Shown here: positions 1 to 17,523 of the stretch, piece after piece
Layout of the letters: each line of letters begins with the position of its first letter
How positions within the stretch are numbered: position 1 is the first letter of the stretch
NCBI RefSeq assembly: GCF_003046425.1
Contig: NZ_QAJG01000025.1
Span: 27,501-45,023 of the forward strand
Direction of reading: 5' to 3'
Length of the DNA: 17,523 nucleotides
DNA from: Leptospira borgpetersenii serovar Javanica
Lineage (GTDB): Bacteria; Spirochaetota; Leptospiria; Leptospirales; Leptospiraceae
Program-made: the position numbers and the translations under genes
Notes under the pieces: generated by a model
What the model saw: the letters and a program-made list of their open reading frames with translations, nothing else
What the model was told of the DNA's origin: nothing
Databases searched by the model: none

Positions 1-471
1 TGCTAGTTTGACTCAATCAAGCCTCGATTTGTTTAAAGGAACCTCTGCGGTTTTGTAATAAAAATTTTAAGTTTGTTTCAAAAGTAGAATTCTTCTTCAA
101 AAAAGCCGACAATTCTGAATTCGACTCAATTTTGTGAGAACTTCTATATCTTTGCAAAAATCGCCGTTCATTTCGGGTATCATTCTCATACATCCGAGTA
201 GTAAAGCCAATGTTAAACTCATTCAATCGTTCTTTTATTCTAAATCAACGTGAATTCGGCATAACTTTTTTATATCGAATTCACGTCTTTTATTACGAAC
301 TTATGGAATGATTGAAGCTGATTTCTTTTCAGGTTTTACAAGCGCTAAACTTTTGGAAGAATGAATTGGCGGCTTTGAAGAGAGTATTCAAACGGACGGT
401 TCCTTTGAAAACAATTCGATAAGAATAAAAACCTCATTTTACCGTTGTCACGAATGGCGCTTATTGAAGAT
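1..471. other. Gene-poor spacer at left edge
   Basis: No convincing gene. A minus-strand frame of about 69 codons (226 to 17) starts only with TTG, has no ribosome binding site and resembles no family I know. On the plus strand an 18-codon frame from ATG at 308 ends in TGA at 362 and then stays open in the same frame to the edge of the Uma2 gene; this might be a decayed gene end but the evidence is weak. An inverted repeat at 248-286 is listed separately. Confidence 0.5.
248..286. repeat. 11-bp perfect inverted repeat within a dispersed motif
   Basis: ACGTGAATTCG at 248-258 is mirrored by CGAATTCACGT at 276-286 with a 17-base loop. The left arm belongs to a motif (AACGTGAATTCGGCATAAC, 247-265) that recurs almost exactly in reverse orientation at 10965-10984 and more loosely at 12673-12690. 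All copies lie in non-coding DNA, which suggests the end of a small dispersed element. A transcription stop is possible but the following T-run is weak. Confidence 0.6.
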
Positions 472-1073
<602 letters not shown>

Positions 1074-1187
1074 TTCAAATTGCTCCTTTCTGCTTACTGA
1101 GAGTCTTCGATAAACGCTCCGTTATCTCAGGCTCTCTCGTTCGATAAGTTTGGCAGATCGTTTAAAGTCTGTCAAGAAGAAGGTCGA

Positions 1188-4574
<3,387 letters not shown>

Positions 4575-4575
4575 G

Positions 4576-4984
<409 letters not shown>

Positions 4985-4994
4985 TCAGGTCTCC

Positions 4995-5447
<453 letters not shown>

Positions 5448-5474
5448 GAAAATATCGTCCTGTAGAGGCCAGAG

Positions 5475-5529
<55 letters not shown>

Positions 5530-5568
5530 GATTTGACACGAACACAAGTCGGAATTCAGCTCCCAATC

Positions 5569-5799
5569 CTAAAGAAATTGGTATTCCAATTTCGCCTTTT
5601 CGATTCCAAATCTGTAAGTCCTGCGAGAATTTGCGGTAGCCCACATTTCTCTGTCCATGTGACTTTCGATTCTATAAATTCGCGAAAAATGTAGGAACAC
5701 CGCCCATAAAACACGGGGAAGAAGTCCGGAAAGTTCTTCAAAAGGAATATCAGTAAAAGCAAACCGGAAAAGTTTTTCCTTATACAAGATAGATAAATG
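5569..5799 (-). pseudogene. Orphan 3' gene fragment after the acyltransferase
   Basis: An open frame of about 76 codons continues in the same frame directly after the acyltransferase TGA stop. It contains no ATG near its beginning (only TTG at 5787) and no ribosome binding site. The translation looks coding, with segments FEELSGLLPRVLWAVFLHF and DREMWATANSRRTYRFG. The arrangement suggests the C-terminal end of a gene whose 5' part has been lost, perhaps when the AT-rich acyltransferase arrived. I do not recognise the family; a faint resemblance to the C-terminal end of squalene/phytoene synthases is too weak to name it. Confidence 0.35.
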
Positions 5800-7041
<1,242 letters not shown>

Positions 7042-7158
7042 ATTCAAATTTTATAACGTATTTCATTTTCAAATAAAGTTGATAGGAGATAAAACCATAA
7101 TCTTTCATTATGACTGCTTCGGAAAAAGCTCGCTCTCAAAACGATTTATAAGAATCCG

Positions 7159-7193
7159 TCGAGCAACCATAAGAGCGAGACGTTTTAGTTACC
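7159..7193. repeat. Dispersed repeat copy (TCGAGC-ACCATA family)
   Basis: This 35-base stretch aligns without gaps to 16903-16937 with 28 identical positions by eye (TCGAGCAACCATAAGAGCGA here against TCGAGCGACCATAGAAGCGA there). Both copies lie in non-coding DNA. The 37-bp tandem unit near the right edge, read on the minus strand, carries a related GAGCGACCCATAGGAAAGC core. Confidence 0.6.
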
Positions 7194-7394
7194 AGCTTGA
7201 TCTTTCTGATGAAGCAGAAAACTAAAGTGCCGGCCCCCAAGGATCGCTTCCGCAGATTTTGGGACGCACTATAAATATCCTGAAAACTTTTAAGATTTGT
7301 ACTTTGTATTTTTTGGACCAAAATGTAAAGTGAACTTTCAAATTTTTCGTTTAAACCTGATAATTCATTTTTCTTCTGAAAATTCGACCTATAC

Positions 7395-7511
7395 TTAAGG
7401 GAACCTTTATAAAAAAGATTTTAGAATTCTCGAATGTCGTAAAACAATAGCTTCTCATAAGAATTCTTTATAACGTTCCGTCGTTTTTTGACTTTATAGA
7501 GGTTCCCTTAA
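7395..7511. repeat. 117-bp element with 19-bp terminal inverted repeats
   Basis: TTAAGGGAACCTTTATAAA at 7395-7413 is matched in reverse by TTTATAGAGGTTCCCTTAA at 7493-7511, 18 of 19 positions. The inside is AT-rich and carries no coding frame. This has the form of a small non-autonomous inverted-repeat element (MITE-like). I see no clear target-site duplication. Confidence 0.65.
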
Positions 7512-7525
7512 AGTTCCCTATTTTG

Positions 7526-7621
7526 TCAAATTCTATTCGCTTCAATCACTCCATCCCCAAAGTCGTTATTTCCGATTCCTAAAAAACGATAATCTCTACA
7601 TACTGTAAAACGATCGAAATT
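7526..7621 (-). pseudogene. Short coding-like remnant
   Basis: Thirty-one open codons ending in TGA at 7526 translate with a coding look (FLGIGNNDFGDGVIEANRI at the end), bounded upstream by an in-frame TAA and with no start codon. It may be the last piece of a lost gene; secreted lipases have vaguely similar DGV motifs, but this is not enough to assign a family. Confidence 0.22.
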
Positions 7622-7749
7622 TTATATTCGATGATTTACGGGGAAACTTCACGATTCATACAAGAACAAAATTTGAAAACTCGACTATTACGGTTCTTAT
7701 GCAAAAAATAAAGTATGAATTTCAACTCTTAAAACTTCGATTTTCCCCG

Positions 7750-9451
<1,702 letters not shown>

Positions 9452-9455
9452 TCTG

Positions 9456-9490
<35 letters not shown>

Positions 9491-9610
9491 AAAGTCCGAT
9501 AGTCATATAAGAACTTATCTCGCAACAAACTAAAATGAAAAGAACAATCTCCGAATACGATCCTTTCGAAATACTCCCAAACTCGCAAGACCCGATTCGT
9601 TTTTCAACGT

Positions 9611-10651
<1,041 letters not shown>

Positions 10652-10678
10652 TTCAAAACAAAAGGGCAAGAAGAATTT

Positions 10679-10948
10679 TCAAAACGGTTCCGATCTAAAA
10701 GCCTTCTTCTCTATATTTTCGTTTAGAATGAAATTCGGGATTAAACCAATAAGACGCATATCCTTTCCAAAAGCACCTTGTAAACGCGCATACAGATCGT
10801 TATCGTCCACTATCTTTACAAGTGACTGTATCTTTGAATAAGAGAACACAGAAATTTGTATAATCGTTTCTCCGCTTTTGGAACTATAAGAATACGTTAT
10901 GTTTTCTTCAAGTTTCCTATCTAAACTTCAAAAAAATTTATCTCGCAT
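10679..10948 (-). pseudogene. 89-codon gene broken by one in-frame TGA
   Basis: Starting at ATG 10948 with AGGA five bases upstream, the frame reads MRDKFF, then TGA (10930-10928), then 82 sense codons to a TGA at 10681-10679. The later part looks coding, for example NITYSYSSKSGETIIQISVF and DDNDLYARLQGAFGKDMRLI. One C-to-T change (CGA to TGA) would explain the break. No start codon follows the TGA until an internal GTG, so the frame is probably dead unless read through. I do not recognise the family. It ends 45 bases before the oxidoreductase gene and, if live, would be in line with it. Confidence 0.5.
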
Positions 10949-10964
10949 CGATCCTTTCCACATT

Positions 10965-10984
10965 GGTTATACCGAATTCACGTT
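10965..10984 (-). repeat. Second copy of the AACGTGAATTCGG dispersed motif
   Basis: Read on the minus strand, AACGTGAATTCGGTATAAC matches 18 of 19 bases of the copy at 247-265. A looser third copy (AACGCGAATTCGGCTAAC) is at 12673-12690. Confidence 0.6.
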
Positions 10985-11205
10985 ATTTTAGATTCTATAA
11001 AACCCCGCATATTTTTAGGATAATCGGGAAAATCACCTCCATGTATCTCCTTTGAAATCGCGTGCAAGGTTACCAATCAGTTTAAATTCGTCCCGAAAAT
11101 CCAAGATGTCTTTTTTCAAACGGAGTATCTTAGATAATTTTCATTACAAATCACCTATTTTCTAGTTTCAAAACCATACGAATCGATAACAAAAGACAAA
11201 CTGAC

Positions 11206-11225
11206 TATAATATTTGGTGCCAAAT
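11206..11225 (+). promoter_or_regulatory. -10 box with adjacent palindrome
   Basis: A perfect TATAAT (11206-11211) is followed at once by ATTTGG-TG-CCAAAT (11212-11225), which overlaps the expected transcription start and lies only three bases before the ATG at 11229. The placement suits a repressor site or a near-leaderless transcript. The -35 region (TCGATA, 11183-11188) is poor. Confidence 0.4.
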
Positions 11226-11228
11226 CAT

Positions 11229-11717
<489 letters not shown>

Positions 11718-11893
11718 AAAACCGAACGAAACAGAATCAACTTAACCGAGATAACGATTAAAAGAACAAATGACGCAAAAAAAATTGGAAATGTATAGAG
11801 TGATGTTTAATATATAAAAAATTAATTGTATTCAAAAATTTCAAACAACACCTTTATTACTTAAAATCACATAATAAGATACCTAATATAAAA

Positions 11894-11924
11894 GAACCCG
11901 TTCTAAAAATCAAAGAACAGGTTC
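11894..11924 (-). terminator. Terminator after the PEBP-family gene
   Basis: GAACC-C-GTTCT (11894-11904) pairs with AGAAC-A-GGTTC (11914-11924), one mismatch in an 11-base stem. On the minus strand TTTTATATT follows. It ends 17 bases beyond the gene stop, as expected for an intrinsic terminator. Confidence 0.75.
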
Positions 11925-11941
11925 CGATCACTTGTAATCTG

Positions 11942-12487
<546 letters not shown>

Positions 12488-12514
12488 AAAACGAATCTCC
12501 TATTTAAATTCAAA

Positions 12515-12542
12515 TTTATAGTTCAACAGAAACTTATATCAA
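12515..12542 (-). promoter_or_regulatory. Candidate sigma-70 promoter of the PEBP-family gene
   Basis: On the minus strand TTGATA (12542-12537) is followed after 16 bases by TATAAA (12520-12515). It points at the gene starting at 12487 and leaves a leader of roughly 20 bases that includes the AGGAG site. Confidence 0.5.
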
Positions 12543-12933
12543 TTGCAAGACGAGTTTTTTAATTTTTTAAAAAATCGAAGTATAGTCAGGTCCGAATTAA
12601 AAAGTTGAAGAATTTTGAATATGAAAAAAGTTCAAAGCTTTCGAATTAATTTCATTCTAAGGATTCTAGTTTAACGCGAATTCGGCTAACAAATACAAAA
12701 GCGATTATTATGCTCGATCCATAGGGCACATTTTAGTTTCAGCGCGGTTCGCCTTTGCTTGCAAGGCTGGATTCGCTCGAACTTTTTTATACTGAACCCA
12801 TGTTATTTTATATTTTCATAATATTCTATGCTGATTTTTTATTTTCTGCAGACGTATTTGATTCTTTTTTTGGAATATAAACTTCGATGATTATACGGTT
12901 TATTTTTGAGATAGGTTGAGGATAAAGATGCAA

Positions 12934-13160
12934 TGATACTTATTACGCTTCGATGGTTACAACGATTGATACGGAAAGTGATTTAGAGGGAAACGAAAAG
13001 TCTTATTGCTGCAGTTGATGAAACGACCCTGGAAAACCCCGCTTATAGCCGAATCTGGTTCGAGAACTTTCTATTTTCGATTCCTTCTCCGAAAAGAAAT
13101 TTCGAAAAAACCGATTTCGGAAAAGGAATAAGAGCCGGTCTCAAAACCTTAGGAATGTAA
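12934..13160 (+). pseudogene. Frameshifted gene remnant
   Basis: Two adjoining frames read as one protein tail. The first (12934 to about 12995) gives NDTYYASMVTTIDTESDLEG; a frameshift then leads into a second frame with VDETTLENPAYSRIWFENFL and, at its end, FGKGIRAGLKTLGM, closing at TAA 13158-13160. No start codon or ribosome binding site fits. I do not recognise the family. The last codons lie in the left arm of an inverted repeat, so the 3' end may have been copied in inverted orientation. Confidence 0.35.
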
Positions 13161-13288
13161 GAACTATTACAATTTTAAACGACGGGAGAAAACCGCCAAT
13201 GCAACGGTTTCTGTGGGAACTCTCACGCTTTTTGAAAACTTGCCGGATCGTTTAGAGATATTTTTCTTCAGGTTTTGAGACCGGCTCT
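13131..13288. repeat. Perfect 19-bp inverted repeat spanning 158 bp
   Basis: AGAGCCGGTCTCAAAACCT at 13131-13149 is exactly mirrored by AGGTTTTGAGACCGGCTCT at 13270-13288. The 120-base inside has no coding frame but carries a small AAACCG/CGGTTT hairpin. It may be a MITE-like element or an inverted duplication. Confidence 0.7.
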
Positions 13289-13309
13289 AAGCGAAAATTT
13301 AACGCGAAA

Positions 13310-13811
<502 letters not shown>

Positions 13812-13966
13812 TATAACGAAACGCAAGAGTCAATCTAAAATTCTAAGGTACAATCGATTTCCAGGAATTTGCTTTGCACATCCGATCACATTCAAAAAAT
13901 AAAACAAGGGATTGCCCATTTACGAAAACCTTGTCAAGATGACCCCAAATTTCTAAAAAGAAGAAT

Positions 13967-15127
<1,161 letters not shown>

Positions 15128-15129
15128 CT

Positions 15130-15590
15130 GGTAGATAGTGGCATAAATGGTTTCGTCATAGTGAACATCTTTCAATTACAAAATGGTTATATACTTGTTC
15201 CCGATTTTGGACTTCAAGTCATAGTATATACGAATCATTCTGTCGATATATTTACAGCGAGCCCTAGGACCTGCGGTGTTGTATCCACACCAAAGATAAA
15301 AGCCGGATCCGGCAAACCGGATATCGTTTAAAGAGCTAATAGAGATGTTTGATTTTGATAATACATAGGAAGCTGTGTTTTGTTATTGGTCGGTTATCTT
15401 TATATTTCAACGAATTCGTTGAAAAAAATCCGTGCTAAAACTTCTGCTCTTTCTTTATTATTTAGGGACTTTAAATTTTCACGATTTAATAAATCCGAAC
15501 TTACGGATGTAATTTTCAAAACTACATTCGTTTTGTTCGAAATAATTCTAGAACAACATTCTTTCGGATCTAAAGTTTTAAGAACTTGCC
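15130..15590 (-). pseudogene. Decayed gene convergent with the LPS permease
   Basis: Reading the minus strand from about 15590, a coding-like sequence runs DPKECCSRIISNKTNVVLKI and NLKSLNNKERAEVLARIFF to about 15405. A one-base frameshift leads into NIKITDQ, a TAA (15385-15383), then NTASYVLSKSNISISSLNDI, GSGFYLWCGYNTAGPRARCK and LKSKIGNKYITIL, a second TAA (15178-15176, possibly from CAA), then LKDVHYDETIYATIYQ to the end of the neighbouring gene. So at least one frameshift and two stops hit one continuous protein. The upstream end runs into the inverted-repeat element at 15569. The family is unknown to me. Confidence that this was once coding is moderate to good. Confidence 0.5.
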
Positions 15591-15777
15591 CCAAAACTGT
15601 CTTCTGTGGGAGCGGCATTGCCGCGACACTGTCCTCAGTCCTCTGAATGTAGGAGTTCCCACGGATCATGGTTCTTTGGTAATTTACGGGCTTTCGAGCA
15701 GATTTTATTGTTCGTGCACTCTTGTCGGAGTTTCTTACGATTCCAAGGTTTTGGGACAAGTTCTAAATAATTTTAGA
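15569..15777. mobile_element. MITE-like element with ~30-bp imperfect terminal inverted repeats
   Basis: The left end (15569-15597) contains AGAACTTGCCCCAAAAC; the right end (15748-15777) has its mirror GTTTTGGGACAAGTTCT, differing at one base, and the outer TCTAAA also match inverted. The 209-base element has no transposase. The interior carries GTGGGAGCGGC and TGTAGGAGTTCCCACG, which resemble Leptospira repeat signatures. It sits at the 5' end of a decayed gene. No clear target duplication is visible. Confidence 0.6.
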
Positions 15778-15860
15778 ATAGGGAATGATAAAATTCGGTC
15801 AGGGAGTATCACTCATTCGAGATAATTCCAATTTACGATAGTCAAAAATTTTTGAACCAC

Positions 15861-15915
<55 letters not shown>

Positions 15916-15923
15916 GTATACCT

Positions 15924-15978
<55 letters not shown>

Positions 15979-16017
15979 TATTTCAGAAAAGAAGTCCCTA
16001 CTAAAAGTTCATACCAA

Positions 16018-16588
<571 letters not shown>

Positions 16589-16593
16589 AAAGA

Positions 16594-16618
16594 GCGGGAA
16601 AATTAAGATCTTTCCCGC
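16594..16618. terminator. Hairpin terminator, possibly bidirectional
   Basis: GCGGGAAA (16594-16601) pairs perfectly with TTTCCCGC (16611-16618), six bases past the stop codon. On the plus strand it is followed by CTTCTCC, a weak U-tract; on the minus strand by TCTTTTTATTC, a better one. Confidence 0.65.
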
Positions 16619-16902
16619 CTTCTCCGTAAGTTAGACTCTAATTTCGTAAAACTTCGGGCCCTAATTTTGCCAAGAACCGCATAATGTATGTCTACGTTTT
16701 CCCTAAATCTTAAATTTCTATTTATTAGAATCCGATGCAGAAAATTCAGTGCGTCTTTCCTATGTTTCTTGTATCAACCTCTTCCACACGGTTTTACATA
16801 AGATCATAAAGTTTAAACTTACAAAACATAGAATCTTTACCCCTACTATTTATACAAAGGAGAAGGACTTAACAAGCTCGAGTTCTTATACCCAAACTCC
16901 TA

Positions 16903-16937
16903 TCGAGCGACCATAGAAGCGAGATGCTTTCGTTTCC
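16903..16937. repeat. Dispersed repeat copy (TCGAGC-ACCATA family)
   Basis: Partner of the copy at 7159-7193, with 28 of 35 positions identical by eye and no gaps. Confidence 0.6.
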
Positions 16938-16980
16938 TTCGCGGTCGACAGAACACCTCATAAGTTGAGTTGGAATAGTA

Positions 16981-17060
<80 letters not shown>

Positions 17061-17144
17061 CAAAAATCACCGAAGTCTTCCCACCTATTTCGCGACCCGT
17101 AGAGAGCGAAATAGAGTTTATTCGTCCCTCCACCCAAAACGCGC

Positions 17145-17420
<276 letters not shown>

Positions 17421-17429
17421 ACCCAAAGA

Positions 17430-17523
17430 AACTCAATGCAGAGCTTTCCTATGGGTCGCTCTGAAAAACTCAATGCAGAGCTTTCCTATGGGTCGCTCTG
17501 AAAAACTCAATGCAGAGCTTTCC
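17430..17523. repeat. 37-bp tandem repeat array, cut by window end
   Basis: Two complete identical units (17430-17466 and 17467-17503) and 20 bases of a third. Each unit begins AACTCAATGCAGAGCTTTCC and continues with TATGGGTCGCTCTGAAA. There are no spacers, so this is a minisatellite, not a CRISPR array. Read on the minus strand the unit contains GAGCGACCCATAGGAAAGC, related to the dispersed repeat family at 7159 and 16903. Confidence 0.92.

Larger units (their letters stand above)
7048..7749. other. Gene-poor spacer with repeats
   Basis: No intact gene. A 61-codon minus-strand frame (7321-7136) begins with TTG, lacks a ribosome binding site and covers a dispersed repeat, so I do not call it. 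The spacer contains a dispersed repeat copy at 7159-7193, an inverted-repeat element at 7395-7511, and a short coding-like fragment at 7526-7621. Confidence 0.6.
10949..11228. other. Spacer with decayed sequence
   Basis: No intact gene. On the minus strand a short frame with a coding look (KEIHGGDFPDYPKNMRGFIE) ends in TGA inside the dispersed motif at 10965-10984. It may belong to the same decayed locus as the broken 89-codon gene. The right end holds the promoter-like site and palindrome of the next gene. Confidence 0.4.
12488..13309. other. Degenerate spacer
   Basis: About 820 bases without an intact gene. It contains a promoter at its left end, a loose copy of the AACGTGAATTCGG motif at 12673-12690, a stretch around 12736-12800 (GCGCGGTTCGCCTTTGCTTG) that looks like a Leptospira dispersed repeat from memory, a frameshifted gene remnant at 12934-13160 and a large inverted repeat at 13131-13288. 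Confidence 0.55.

Noticed and set aside
17..226. 69-codon minus-strand frame at the left edge
   Set aside because: TTG start, no ribosome binding site, stop codon just upstream and no family resemblance.
7136..7321. 61-codon minus-strand frame
   Set aside because: It starts with TTG, has no Shine-Dalgarno and overlaps a dispersed repeat; a real small gene cannot be excluded but is not supported.
11214..11225. Possible SOS (LexA) box TTTGGTGCCAAA
   Set aside because: The Leptospira LexA1 site as I recall it is TTTG-N5-CAAA; here the gap is four bases, and the gene has no SOS link.
15400..15759. 119-codon minus-strand open frame
   Set aside because: Its first half runs through the inverted-repeat element and has no ribosome binding site; the second half is better explained as part of the decayed gene ending near 15130.
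15586..15825. 79-codon plus-strand frame inside the MITE-like element
   Set aside because: It lacks a ribosome binding site and is opposite to the coding-like frame; its composition follows the repeat.
17430..17523. Regular 37-bp periodicity resembling CRISPR repeats
   Set aside because: The units are contiguous and identical with no unique spacers, and no cas-like gene is in the window.

Overview
The window looks like a stretch of chromosome from a Leptospira species, most likely of the pathogenic clade. This rests on AT-rich DNA with moderately GC-rich housekeeping genes, the protein sequences (alaS, yajQ, rplM, rpsI, tlyA, ispA, an LptF/LptG-type permease), and long spacers full of short inverted and direct repeats and decayed gene fragments of the kind I associate with Leptospira. 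The genus call comes from pattern recognition, not from a search.

Layout. Bases 1-471 hold no convincing gene. Bases 472-5447 form a minus-strand housekeeping block, read right to left: rplM-rpsI (ribosomal proteins L13 and S9, 10 bp apart, closed by a clear hairpin-plus-T-tract terminator), then alaS overlapping yajQ through ATGA, then a Uma2-family nuclease-fold protein. A second terminator-like hairpin sits just upstream of rplM and could be either the end of the preceding unit or an attenuator. Bases 5569-7041 carry an unusually AT-rich acyltransferase-3 membrane protein, followed in the same frame by an orphan gene fragment. Bases 7042-7749 are a gene-poor spacer with repeats. Bases 7750-10633 hold three minus-strand genes: an MDR-type oxidoreductase, a short-chain prenyl diphosphate synthase (ispA-like), and the S4-domain rRNA methyltransferase tlyA, which overlaps ispA.

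Bases 10634-13966 alternate small genes with decayed sequence: an 89-codon reading frame broken by one TGA, a DUF4442/hotdog-fold protein, a secreted PEBP-family protein, a long degenerate spacer and a secreted HEAT-repeat protein. Bases 13967-15127 encode an LPS-export permease (YjgP/YjgQ, LptF/LptG family). Bases 15128-16063 contain a decayed gene interrupted by a MITE-like inverted-repeat element. Bases 16064-16588 encode a Leptospira-type protein of unknown function with a strong ribosome binding site and a terminator. From 16589 to the end there is no gene, only layered repeats, ending in a 37-bp tandem array cut by the window edge.

Functionally the window is mainly core translation (AlaRS, L13, S9, TlyA), isoprenoid synthesis and envelope biogenesis. 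I see no coherent new defence or mobile system. The less-described material is the decayed genes and the repeat elements between the housekeeping genes.
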